Below, one piece after another: positions 21,149 to 31,859 of a stretch of DNA of 64,000 nt. Under the pieces are notes generated by a model. The model worked only from the letters and a program-made list of their open reading frames with translations, ran no database searches and was not told the origin of the DNA. Made by a program: the position numbers and the translations under genes. The DNA is taken from positions 20,856,833 through 20,920,832 of the forward strand of contig JAJEKV010000010.1 in the NCBI GenBank assembly GCA_021234155.1. The letters run 5' to 3'. The DNA comes from Isoetes taiwanensis. Taxonomy: Eukaryota; Streptophyta; Lycopodiopsida; Isoetales; Isoetaceae. Numbering within the stretch: the stretch's first letter is position 1; the number at the start of each line of letters is the position of its first letter.

Positions 21149-24100
21149 AGTCAATATACCATAGTCTTAAGTCAACATGTCGTTATCCTTGAGACTATAG
21201 CTCATAGCAAGTGTAACCAATCAATATGCTATCTATATCTATCTACACATATATAATTCTGTTTCCTTAGATTCGAGTTTTTTATGCCTTTGATATTAGT
21301 GACACGTACCCAGTCTTTTTCCTGGGTACAACCGCCCATAAGGGCCCCAAAAATGAACTCGCATTAATAATCAGCGTGAAAACTAGTATACATGTGGTTT
21401 TTTTATACGACATTTCACAATGTCAACAAAAACCATGTGTTTTTTATGGTTTTGCAAAACCATTAGTAGTTCATGTCATATTTTTTGTACTAATTCCAAA
21501 GTTTACAATAGTTTCAAAAAATCCATCTTGTTAATTTGGAATTCTCCGGCATGGCAAAAAATATTTTTGGATTTTTTTTTAATCGATTTCATAAGATTTG
21601 GAGGGTTTTGGCCACCGGAAATATTTTCTGGTTTTCCAAAAATCGTAGCAGTTCCTAATATTTTTGTTTGAAGATCGAAGTGGAGGAGACTTCCACTCCT
21701 ACAGCATGCGTGTGATGGAGGACGGGTGTCGGATAATGGCATGCATGTGTTCCGTATCTAGGTTTAGAAGATATGCTTGCCGAGTGTCTTTTTAAAATTA
21801 TTTCTTTGCTTGCAGATAGGAGATGCCCACGAAAGATTATAGTTGATGCATCTAAGGAGTCGATTACGATGTGGTCTAGGATTCAATGGCGATTATGCTA
21901 CAGGTAATGTTCTGGAATGCGGCCCAATGCTGGATCGACTGAGTTTAATGATTAATAGGGCTTTTTGCAGATCTATTCTGGAAGTTGTTTCTTTCAAGCC
22001 ATTTTATCTATGTTGGTATTGATTATTACGATGTTTGTATGTTTTTCTTAATTCTGCCTAGCCAGCTTCATGCTTGATGCTTAGTTCCTCCAGTTTATTC
22101 TTCTAAATTGTAGTTTGTTTGATTTTTTGCAACTTGCAACATCATCAAACTTTTGAGCAGCCTTTCCTATGTAATCTGGCCATTACAAGAGCATCTTTGG
22201 GAGCTCTAAGGCATGCCTTATTTTCATAAGTGCCACATTCGAATTTCCTCTTTGAAATATTATTTCTATATCTGCTTACGCTACCTGTCATCTTTGATAC
22301 TTCGGTTTGCTTGCAAAGTGGATATGGCTATGGCAAGCTCCCTCCTTGATGTCGACATTAACAGATAGGAAATAAGAGGGTTGGCATTTGGAAAATTGTC
22401 AAGACCACGCCTGTTGATCCACATTTACCAGTGCATATCAGTCCAATCAATCCTTCGAGCACATTTATCAATGCATATCAGTAGCACATGTTTATAACAT
22501 GATATGTAAACATGGATGTCCTAGCTTCAATCCATAGTTAGCACTTTAGATAGACTCATGCTTGGAGATGATGTGTTTTGTCAAAACATGAGTTTTTTTT
22601 CTCATAAATATTTAGAATCTAATTGGCCTATGTTCTTGATTGTATGCATTGTTGATCCAGACAAACATGTATGGAGCTCTGCGTTATCAAATCCAAAGCC
22701 AAACAAGGCATTGATGTTATCTTCAGAGATCAAATAGTTTGATGCAGCCATGGGTGTTTCGAAAGATCAGTCTGGCATGGGTGTTTGATGCAGCCATGGG
22801 TGTTTCGGAAGACACAGCCATGGGTGTTTCGGAAGACATAGCCATGGCATTTTAGAATCCCATGCGCAAACATGATGCTTTAGCTGAGAATGGGCAAGTT
22901 TATATCCTCCGTTTTGATGCTCTAAATTACTGGCAGCAGAATAGCAGCCATTTTGATGCAGTTACTTGCCTTCATGTTGTGGATCATTGTTGCCTTCAAT
23001 GAGCATCTCTTATGTAACAGTATCAAGGGTGTGTTTGCTCATGATTATTTCTTTGATGATGATGGTCTTATATTATGTGACGTTGGCCGTGATAATATGC
23101 TTAGCAAGTGATAGTGGTCCAGCAAGCATGGGTAAAGTCCTGAGAAAATGATATACGTAGACCATTTGATTATCCTTAGAAAGACTGTACAGGAATTTTT
23201 ACACATTCTTATAATTTTGGCAACTGATGGAGACAATTTGATAAGCAAATTGGCACCAGTGTTGGGAGTGTTATCCATTAGACTCCAATCTATATAGTAA
23301 TTATTTGAAGGTATGTTTATTCCACTGAAATGCGGATTGCTTGGGAAGAGCCTTTTTCACTATTACTCTTGCAGATTGAGACCATGTAATGCGAGCAAAT
23401 ATGGTCTTCAAATGAAGATCGTTTGTTGTTAGGGTGTCTTAATAGGATCACATTACTTTCACGATAGTGTCAATTCATGTTTTTTGTGCCATATCTAAAG
23501 CATGCTTGCTAATTAGTGATGTTATGGAAACTGGAATTGTTCAGATATTGAGCCGCAACTCCATGACCCAACCGGTTCCCCATCGAGCTCCAATACTCTG
23601 CTTTACTTAAAAAAGCTAAGCATTTTCTTTCCTCTTTATACAGGTTTTATTCAAGCAGAAATGCAGATAATGGTAACTTCCCGGATAAATGTGCTCCTGA
23701 TAAATGTGTTCATGATTCCCTACGACATCCAGGGACAAGATTATCTTTTAAGCAACTAATATCTCTACACATTAAAACAACTTCTATGTCTTCATTTACT
23801 TTCAAAAATTCACATGTATTGTACTTCTGATCAAAGCATTTTGTAAGGTTTTTTGAAGATCGTTTTGCATTATATTTTAGCTTCCAAGCAAAACTCAAAA
23901 CTATTGCTCCAAGCTATGAATCAAGGTAAGAGTCTTCTTTACCATAACTTAGGCTTTTATGCTTTTCTTACATTCGACGCAATTGTATGCATTGCAAAGG
24001 TAGTTGTACATGAGCAACAAATGATGAGTGTCAATTTCTTTCATTTAGTTTTACTGCATCCTTTTCCAGTTTGATTTCATCCTTCTGTTGCAGATATGAA

Positions 24101-24221
24101 GAAGTTGAAGCATGACACATATACATACACCATGGAAGCATCTATGGTCCTTCTAATTATCCCTTTCTAACCATCGGATATTCTTCATGTCATGTTAGTG
24201 AATCTTGCACGATTTTATAGC
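21149..24221. other. Long stretch without a recognised gene; small imperfect tandem repeat at ~22742-22855
   Basis: No domain was recognised. 22742-22855 contains three to four imperfect copies of a GATGCAGCCATGGGTGTTTC/GGAAGACA-type unit. Plus-strand coding-like pieces at about 22985-23100 (HDYFFDDDGLILCDVGRDN) and 23145-23290 have balanced composition but match nothing I know, and they could be more captured exon pieces like those that follow. Confidence 0.4.
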
Positions 24222-24390
24222 ATCTATTTAGGATTGGACCTGAAGGTCCTCATCAAAATCTCTATGAGATTGCCAAGAATTATGGTCTTATTGTGTTTCT
24301 CAAATTTGGATCCCATTCCACTTTGGTTGCTTCATCCCCAGCCATGGCTATGGGGAATCGAATTCTGGTGCAAGCTGGTCAGTCTCCTTT
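24222..24390 (+). pseudogene. Cytochrome P450 N-terminal fragment
   Basis: In one frame the sequence encodes GPEGPHQNLYEIAKNYGLIV followed by FLKFGSHSTLVASSPAMAMG. This matches the conserved N-terminal region of plant microsomal P450s (P-H-x-x-L-x-x-L-A-K-x-Y-G-P-I-x-x-L-x-x-G and V-V-A-S-S-P-x-x-A). The Pro-rich hinge just before it is only suggested, and no heme-binding Cys region follows. It is an exon fragment on the same strand as the laccase pieces. Confidence 0.75.
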
Positions 24391-24715
24391 AACATCCTCT
24401 TATATATTTTCAAAACTTTAGAGATGTTAATTGGTGCTCTATGATGCATGTAGTTTCTGCAATGTTCTCAAATAGGGCATAGTTTAGCTCTCATATTTTT
24501 TCTGTTGCAGATAATCTTGATTTCTCACTATTGGGTTTTCTTTACCAGATTGATTATGTAGACTACACTGTTGTTTGTGCCACTAAGGAAATTGTGGCAG
24601 TAAATGGCAAATTTCCAGGGCCAACAATTTGTCTTAGAAAAGGAGACAATGTTATTATACACGTAACCAATTTGGTTACAGGCAATCTCAGAAGCCCATT
24701 TCTTCCACGCCATCC

Positions 24716-25268
24716 ATTAGAGGAAATTTGAGATCTCATTTCATCCCCATAAGAATCCTCCAATGGAATGGCTACCCTCTATTAACTGCAATTAATGCAG
24801 CACCAACAACTTCATTGCTGTCGTTTTTCCCCCATAACTTTTGATCCACTTGTCAAAATGTTGCGGCGTTTGTTGCATTAGATGCGGAATGAAAAGATCT
24901 TTCCAATGATATGTGGTTATGATGTATTTCAATATGGTCATATGCGCTAACCTTAAAAAAATATGATTTTTTGCTTATTTGTTATATATTTATATCGTAA
25001 AAGATATATGAATGGGTTATCATTAGATAGATCTTGTGAAGACGAACCCATTGCTACAAAAAGTCTTTGAATCGGAGTTCTGGATCAAAAGTTATAATGA
25101 AAAAATGATACTACAGAAGTTAGTTGCAGCTGCATTAATTACAGGCTGCCACATAATACTGGAATGAGATATACTGGAGCTCTTCTCTTATTGGACAGTT
25201 TAAAAAGCTGACATGGCATTTTAAGCATCCCTTAATGGGACAAAATGTGATCTCATTTTTCCTCTAAT
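24716..25268. mobile_element. TIR element (~553 bp) inside the laccase pieces
   Basis: The left end reads ATTAGAGGAAATTTGAGATC. The inverse complement of the right end reads ATTAGAGGAAAAATGAGATC. The similarity continues to about 38 bp (TCATTTCATCCC against ACATTTTGTCCC), with a further inverted pair of GCATTAATT-type motifs inside. It has no coding capacity. No convincing target duplication was found, so the superfamily is open. It lies between the two copies of the laccase YQIDYVDY start. Confidence 0.65.
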
Positions 25269-25588
25269 GAAGAGGTTGGGAACAATGCAGATCTGTAGAC
25301 TAAGAATTCTCTTACCCTTGCTTTTATTATGTTTGAGTTACTGTGATGGCATAAATGCTGCTATCTCTTACTATTACTTTAAGGTCAATGTTCATTTCGT
25401 AATTCTAGGAGGCTTTACTTTTTATTCTCTTGCAAATAGTCTTGATTTCTCACAATTGGTTTTTCTCTACCAGATTGATTATGTAGACTACATAGTTGGT
25501 TGTGACGCAAGTTCCCTGATAAGTCCAGGCCAAATCTATACTTTCCTCCTCAATGCAAATCAACCAATAGAGCAGTACTACATAGACG

Positions 25589-25683
25589 TATCAGAGGTCT
25601 GTACAAGGAGCGCAAAAGATATCATCACTGTATCAGAGGTCTGTACAAGGAGCATCACTGTATCAGAGGTCTGTACAAGGAGC
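25589..25683 (+). repeat. Three near-identical copies of a 23-bp unit
   Basis: The unit TATCAGAGGTCTGTACAAGG (plus AGC) occurs at 25589, 25631 and 25661. Spacers are partly shared (ATCACTG). The in-frame repeats read VSEVCTRS. It lies inside the laccase pieces. Confidence 0.8.
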
Positions 25684-26180
25684 GCAAAACATGTCAGCAC
25701 TGGGAATTCGGAATTACACAGGATGAAACAAGTCTTTACCTCCAATTAGACCAGACAATGTCAGTGATGTATCTGGTTTCAAAAGAGTTTTTTGCAGAGG
25801 TTCCAAAGGCAGTAGACTTGAATTTGCTCTGGATGCTATCTTTAAATATAGAGCCTTGCATTGTAAGCTCCACCTCTCTATGTTTAGTGGCAGAAGCTTT
25901 GCAAGCTCAATCAACAATGTTACTTTTTGACGACCAAACACTGCCCTTCTTCATGCTTACAACTATAACATCAGCGAAGTGTACACTGCAAATTTTCCGT
26001 CGCAACCTTTACCACTTATAATTACACTAGCAAGCAGCTTGACATCCTTAGAATTGCGCCAACTTATGGTACCAGGCTTACAGAAATTCCATTTGGTTCT
26101 AATGTTTAGCTGGTGCTCCAAGGTACCATCTCAGTCTAAAGCTCATCCCTTCCACTTGCACGCACAGTTATAACTAGAGG

Positions 26181-28350
26181 GGAATTATGGACCCTAAACT
26201 GCATAGGTGAATTCTTGGGTTGGTGGGCTAACCACTAAGGCCAGCGTTGAGAAATAATCAATCTTTGGCTTGGAGATGTAGGTCTCCTGAGATCTAGCTA
26301 AGGCTAGCCAAAAAGCATTCAGTTTAGGATATTTAAGTTGTCTCATAATAGATCATACTTTCTGTGTTGAACGAATGCCTTCCATTGAACAACATATAAA
26401 ATCATCACACTTTATCTAGAACATAACATCCTAGCGGTAACTTCAACTTTAAGACAATATAGCTATTCTTGGAGCATCAGACATTGAGCATCAAGCAAGG
26501 ACACTGCATCTTACAACATCCTAGGTGTCAATAAGACAACATATATCTAGAGCATCAAGCAAGGGAAAGAAAAAAAAAACATAGACACACAATCAATATA
26601 TGCCTCCTCAAAGAGCATTAAGCAAGAGAAAGAAAATAGACATATACTCAACATGTATAACATGCACACGTACTTTGCACTATTATACCATTGATTTGGC
26701 TTCAGGCAAAACAAGGGAGGGAGGGAGGCAGGGGAGGAGGGAGAGGATTTTTTGTGAGAGAGTGAGAGAGGGAGAGGGGGAAGGGGAGGGGGAGAGAGAC
26801 TCAAGCAAACCGTGCATATTCATTTCAATTATTTTTGAAAAGCTTGCCTATTGCCACTACGTGCTCTAATAAGTACTGATGTATTCATTGTTTATCACAA
26901 TTGCAATGTCACAAGAAATGGGCAGGTTCTATAATTTTACACCTTAGCTACAAAGTTTTTGAACCTTAATATCTATGCACATATCATCTCTGATATGGTT
27001 AGTAACAATTTGTACATCTGATCGTCATGGTACCATTTTAGGGCCATAACCATCTCTGGTGATTTGTTTTGCACATCCACTGTCTTGGGTGCTTTATTGA
27101 TAACTGCATTCGCTTTCCTCAGGCCAATCCTACAGCTACTTTGTGTTCACTTGCAGCTTATTAGCTGGATTCACTCACACATTTGTGCAAGCTACCTTTT
27201 TTTTGTCTTCCTTTTAGAACCCAATACTCTATGGACTCTATCTAAAGTATAAACGAGAACTTTTTATTGGGTTTTATCTGAAAGTGTCTAGATATTTCTT
27301 GAAGTGCATGGCCATTAAACAAAGGAAACTTTGGAGGCTTTCATATTGTAGCTTATGCTTGATCTTTGCAGGGATAGTTGAAGAAGCTATATATACATTA
27401 GTTCTAGCACATCCGAACTGCTGTAGACATTAATTCTCGCATTTTTTATAGCATTTGGGCATAAAAGTGTACACAAATTGCTGTTTAGATGAGGATGAAG
27501 TTGGATACAGAATGGCTAACACTTGGGCATAGAAGTGTACACAGATTGCTAGATTGCTGTTTAGATGAGGATCGAGTTGGGCACAGAATGGACGGAGGAA
27601 AGTCAGGCTCTTGACATTTATAATATTATTTTCCTCAAAATTTGGCCGATACAATCCCCTATCCCACTATTCAAAATTGCAGGTTACAAAAGAGTTAGGT
27701 ATTTCTCGACGTTTACCATTTTTATAGAGTAGATATTTGTACAAGTGCAGAATGTTAAAAGGATATATTTATGGCATATATACCAAGATCTTTAGGTCAT
27801 CTACATCGAAATTAATTATAATCAACTAAGACTACTCCTTTATAAATGGATGTCAAGACATGAACAACAACTTCACTACTAATCTTGAGTTACAGAGTTT
27901 CCCTCATGGGTATTTCAGAAGTTAACCAAATTGATCCATACGCTTAACGTTACATTGCTTAGGAAATCATGTTGCATGTATTGAATCTATGTTGCAACCT
28001 TGCACACTCAACCTACAAAATTGATGCTAGAAAAATATTTTGATTATTGCGTCGAGTATTTTCAATTGCATGGTTTAGAATGCCAGTTCTTTTAATTTTT
28101 TTCAATGTTGACTCCTTAGGTATCCCCATGAATAGCCCATGAGCAACAGCATCACTTTAAATAAAAAATTGTATTCCATGCAGCTTCGTTGCACAAACTT
28201 AACATTGGTAACACCTTAAAAAATGGCCATCATCATTGTATCTTCGTGTGTTGTAAGAATACAAAGTTTGTGCTCATTGTTGCTCCTACAATCTTCAAAT
28301 ACATATTTGTATGCCACAAATTTTATTTTAATATAAAACAACCACTTTTC
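26181..28350. other. Gene-poor stretch with purine-rich tract and a tandem duplication
   Basis: No gene was recognised. 26709-26800 is a GGGAGGGAGG/GAGAG-rich tract on the plus strand. 27455-27594 is an imperfect tandem duplication of about 68-76 bp (TTGGGCATAAAAGTGTACAC unit, second copy from 27523). The stretch lies between the laccase pieces and the Helitron 3' end. Confidence 0.5.
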
Positions 28351-28363
28351 AAATTGCTACTAC

Positions 28364-28391
28364 GCCCGGCAACGCCGGGCACCATAACTAG
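28364..28391 (+). mobile_element. Helitron 3' terminus (plus strand)
   Basis: The hairpin GCCCGGCAACGCCGGGC (28364-28380) is followed by seven bases and CTAG (28388-28391), then T at 28392. A short GC-rich hairpin ~10 bases before CTRR and insertion before T are the diagnostic 3' end of Helitrons. No RepHel ORF is present, so the element is non-autonomous. Its 5' TC end was not identified, so whether it reaches back to the P450/laccase pieces is inferred. Confidence 0.8.
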
Positions 28392-28477
28392 TCATCATTA
28401 GTTTGTAAGATGATTTATAAGGATACATTAAGTTTGCAAAATCATTACTAGTCCATACCATGTTTAATTACATCAAT
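28392..28477 (+). repeat. AT-rich block repeated at about 29515-29600
   Basis: A TCATCATTAGTTTG...AAGATG block, followed by TTTGCAAAATCATTACTAGT, recurs in diverged form after the TIR elements at about 29520-29590. The pair may be an older tandem repeat into which the TIR elements inserted. Confidence 0.5.
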
Positions 28478-29497
28478 CCCATCGATCCGAGACATCGGAT
28501 CGCCATTCTAGAATGGGACGAGCATGCATGTTTTGTATGCATGCGGGCGGCGCATGCCCGTTCTGGTTGGGAGTTCGCTATTTTAGGCGCGTTTCTGCTT
28601 CGACTTCTCATCGGCGCTTCCTCTTCTCTCTCAGCAGTACCTTATTCTCTTTGAATTGTTTCCAGGCAGGGGAGGGGCTTCTTCCTGCCTGGTTTGGCCA
28701 ATTTGGCGTTTCTTTCATGCTGTCCTTTCTCGGCCTTTAGCCTTCATCCTGTGACCTTCGTCCTCGATCCTAGTTTGTTAAGGAAGTCCTTTGGTATTCG
28801 GGTGGTTTGTTGGTTTCATGCGAGTCCCATTCTAGAATCCCATCGATCCGAGACATCGGATCGCCATTCTAGAATGGGACGAGCATGCATGTTTTGCATG
28901 CATGCGGGCGGCGCATGCCCGTTCTGGTTGGGAGTTCGCTATTTTAGGCGCGTTTCTGCTTCGACTTCTCATCGGTGCTTCCTCTTCTCTCTCAGCAGTA
29001 CCTTATTCTCTTTGAACCCACCCTCCCCCCCTTCTTTGTTATTGTATTTTTATCGCGGGCACGCTACAGAATCAGCCCCCCTCCACTCGAGGTTTTGTTT
29101 TGTCTTGTTGTTTTGTTGGTGATGTGCGTGTCTGAGGTTAGCGGCGGCATGCATCTGTTTCGACTTTTCCATTCGTGGGTTTTGGGAGCGATTTTTATGC
29201 CTTACGTTTGTCCAAGCCCCTTGCCGAAGGCTTATCACTAGGGTTTTTCCTCGAAAACCCGAAAGGGCGGGGTTTTTTAATCCCGGTGATAAGCTTTCGG
29301 CAGGTACACTAGCCCAGTCTCTATTAGCATTGTATTTTGTTGGGGTCCAAATGATATAATTGGATTTTCCCTTTATTTTTTATGGGTAGTTTGCATGTGT
29401 GCGGCTACCCACTATCCACCATTGTAGAAAATCTGCTGAGATGAATGAGAAGCAAGTCGGGCGGTTTGTTGGTTTCATGCGAGTCCCATTCTAGAAT
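28478..29497. mobile_element. Two tandem TIR elements sharing palindromic ends
   Basis: Copy 1 is 28505-28838 and copy 2 is 28866-29497. Each starts ATTCTAGAATGGGACGAGCA and ends in a sequence whose inverse complement is ATTCTAGAATGGGACTCGCA. Both are preceded by a 27-bp block containing the hairpin CGATCCGAGACATCGGATCG. The first ~175 bp of the copies are nearly identical, the middles differ, and the last ~40 bp are again the same. Copy 2 carries in its middle a TCGAAAACCCG...GGGCGGGG block also present near the 3' end of the GC-rich LINE. Open frames here are short and read across the repeats. Confidence 0.75.
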
Positions 29498-29599
29498 TCT
29501 ACATCGTCCAATAGTTTTGTGAAATCATCATTAGTTGGGAAGATGTGTTTTACACATAGATTGATTTTGCAAAACCATTGCTAGTTCATAACATATTTA

Positions 29600-30138
29600 G
29601 TTATAGGCATCTTACAGGGTTTCTTGAAGTTATCATTAATTAATGAGACAGTTTTTACATTACTATTTTTCAATATTACTTTTGAATGCTTTCACATGCT
29701 AGTTGTTGTTATCATATATGTTTTTGAAAACATTTTTCATTATATCTAGTTTTTCTTGTTAGTTAAGTGACCTTGTTGAATTTGCAAATGTGCTACAGTT
29801 TTTTTAAGTGGTTATTTGATGTTCTTATTAATAGTTTCTTATAGTTTTTGAGTTGCCTGAAGGGGCGAACCCTTGTGTTAATAGTGTTGTATGGGGGCTC
29901 GGAACATTCTCTTGATTCGCAGGTCATGTGCAAGTCATTTAATGTACAATTTATTTTACAACAACCCCCCCCCCCCCCTTTGGGGCTTCACGTATTCTTA
30001 GATTTTTACATAGATCATGCAATTGACCTATTGTTTGGTCATGGATATGCATTAATAGGTATCATGTCGATCATGGAACAAATAGGTTTGGGGCAGCGAC
30101 GCTTTAGTAAGGCAAATACACTTCTTCATTTTCCATTT
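29600..30138. other. AT-rich stretch with a C run
   Basis: No gene was recognised. A C run of about a dozen bases lies near 29966-29978. A plus-strand frame at 29848-30201 has no family match. Confidence 0.4.
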
Positions 30139-30402
30139 TCAACAGCCAAGTGGAAAATAGTAAAGGGAAATATGAAAGGAAAAAAGAGAATAGGGAAATG
30201 AGAATGGAAAAAAGAGAAAAAGGGGGAAGATCAAAAGGGAAAAAGAAAAAATGCAAGAGAAAACATAGGAAAAGGAAAAATGGAAAAGGGGAAAGGGAGC
30301 AGCAGGATTTGAAAAAAAAGGAAAAAGGGATACGCGAAAGGGAAAATGGAAAATAAGAATAGAAAAAAGGGAAGAGGAAGGAAGGAAGGAAGGAAGGAAG
30401 GT
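30139..30402 (+). repeat. Purine-rich (GAAAAGG-type) tract, left part, ending in GGAA repeats
   Basis: The tract is almost pure A/G on the plus strand, built of GGGAAAA/GAAAAGG variants. It ends in (GGAA)n at 30378-30402, which belongs to the 3' tail of the adjacent minus-strand LINE. The same type of tract resumes at 35595-35940, so the LINE appears to have inserted in it. Confidence 0.7.
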
Positions 30403-31280
30403 ACTTTTATCGTCCACGGAGACCAATCGGTCTATGGGACCCAATACAAAAACGCAGCAGAAGCGGATTCTTGCCTCGATTAAAAACCCCGCCCGGCGGG
30501 TTTTCGAGGGAAAAACCGGGCAAAGAAATCACCGGCCGACAAACCGTGCTAATCATATAAAATGCGTAAACATCCCAATATATACAAATCATGCACCACC
30601 CCAGTAGTGCCTAGTCACGGACAGCCAAAGGGGGGCAAATGTGACTCGCAGGTCCGGGGACCTCCGGATGTATGACCCCTGTGGCACGATCGACGGTGTG
30701 TTCATCAAGAAATGCAAGGGCACGTCCTACCGCATTAAGGGAGCGATCCGGCCCGGATCCGACCAACACCGGGCAACTCGGAAAGTGTGAGACTCATCCT
30801 CAATGGCACCCGCTTGACAAAGATCGACAGAGCTCGTCCGGCGGGGCTCCCCAATCCACCCCGCCTGCCTCTATGCGAAGATGGTGGGCACCCGTGCGAA
30901 TGGAGGCAATGAGTCCGCGGCGGGCAGCCGGGAACGCAGTAGAGCCGTGGGCCCCGGGCTAACACGGGGTTGATGTGCTCCTTGTAATGGGCCATTTTGA
31001 CCTGCTCTAGAGCAATGGGGTCCCAGAGCTTGCCAAGGAAACAAGCATCTAGGTACTCCCCGCAGTACGCCACGATCGGGTCAGCGCCCGGCAGACGCGA
31101 CTGCGCTTCTCGCCGCGCTCCATCCGGGCGAACCACCGATCTCTCTTACCCCAACAGTTCCCTAAGCCATTGCGGACTCATGGCCACAAATGTAAGCCAG
31201 TGCGGGGAGCCGAGCATCACCCATAGTAACCACTTTCTCGAAAATAGACGATGTGTCTATCAAGGGTACGCTCACCGGCT

Positions 31281-31859
31281 TTAAGAATCCGGGGCTTCTG
31301 CAGCGAGGACCGATAGGGGACTGGGTTTCACCCTGCGTGCCGTGCCAAAATGCCTTCTCGACCGCTCCAAGTCATTCCAGGTCGTCAAAGAGACGACCGG
31401 GCCCCAAACCTCGACCCCGTACAGAAGGACAGGCTCGACCAGTGCCCGGAACAGATGTGACTGATGGCCCCAATCATATAGCTCTGCCTGGTGACTGTTG
31501 TTCTGCATTGCATAAAGCGCTTTCCAGCCTGCTGTCACCCGCAAGCGGATAGACGCCTCCCAGCAGAGCGAGGAGGGGAACTCCACCCCTAGGTACTTGT
31601 AGGTGGGCGTGACGCCCACAGGCTGTCCCCGATATGTGAGTGCAGGAGGCATGGGGTGACGTGAAGAGGATATGAGAACCACCCTGGTCTTGGCCAGATT
31701 GACGCGCATGTCTGTAGCCTGACAAAATGTGTCTAGGGCATCCAGGTGAGACTGCATATCTTCTGGGGTGTGGGCCAGCAGGCCAACATCGTCCCATAGA
31801 TAGATGAGCCGGGCGGATGACCCGGTGCAAAAGTCGATGCCATCCCCCCATGCCTGCAA
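31281..31859 (-). pseudogene. Reverse transcriptase palm/thumb of the GC-rich LINE
   Basis: The frame encodes LIYLWDDVGLLAHT, in which the Y-x-D-D catalytic motif has become Y-L-W-D-D, then LDTFCQATDMRVNLAKTRVV (post-catalytic helix and N-L-x-K-T), PTYKYLGVEF (Y-L-G thumb motif) and ALVEPVLLYGVEVWG. Just upstream on the minus strand (about 31860-32060), broken frames contain an AFDLIPR-like and a G-G-V-A-P-S-P-type block. The whole reads as a decayed RT. Confidence 0.8.

Larger units (their letters stand above)
24510..26180 (+). pseudogene. Rearranged laccase (multicopper oxidase) pseudogene pieces
   Basis: Plus-strand pieces resemble plant laccases. An exon-2-like piece (24530-24690) encodes KEIVAVNGKFPGPTICLRKGD and VIIHVTN. 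A signal-peptide-like first exon (25267-25385) reads LPLLLLCLSYCDGINAAISY. A second copy of the YQIDYVDY start (~25465) leads into SLISPGQIYTFLLNANQP. Distal pieces near 25880-26160 include SSINNVTF, NYNISEVYTANFPSQPLP and the copper-ligand region HPFHLH. Exon order is scrambled because the exon-2-like copy precedes exon 1, and frames are broken. Laccases oxidise phenolics in the cell wall; this copy cannot encode a working enzyme. Confidence 0.75.

Noticed and set aside
28460-29241. Several 64-142-codon plus-strand frames, two of them nearly identical (RACMFCMHAGGACPF)
   Set aside because: They read across the tandem TIR elements; the similarity reflects DNA repeat copies, not paralogous genes.
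29966-29978. Poly(C) run as a functional site
   Set aside because: A simple homopolymer; nothing else around it supports a role.
30139-30444. Lys/Arg-rich plus-strand and Phe-rich minus-strand frames
   Set aside because: Same purine-tract artefact as at 35.6 kb.
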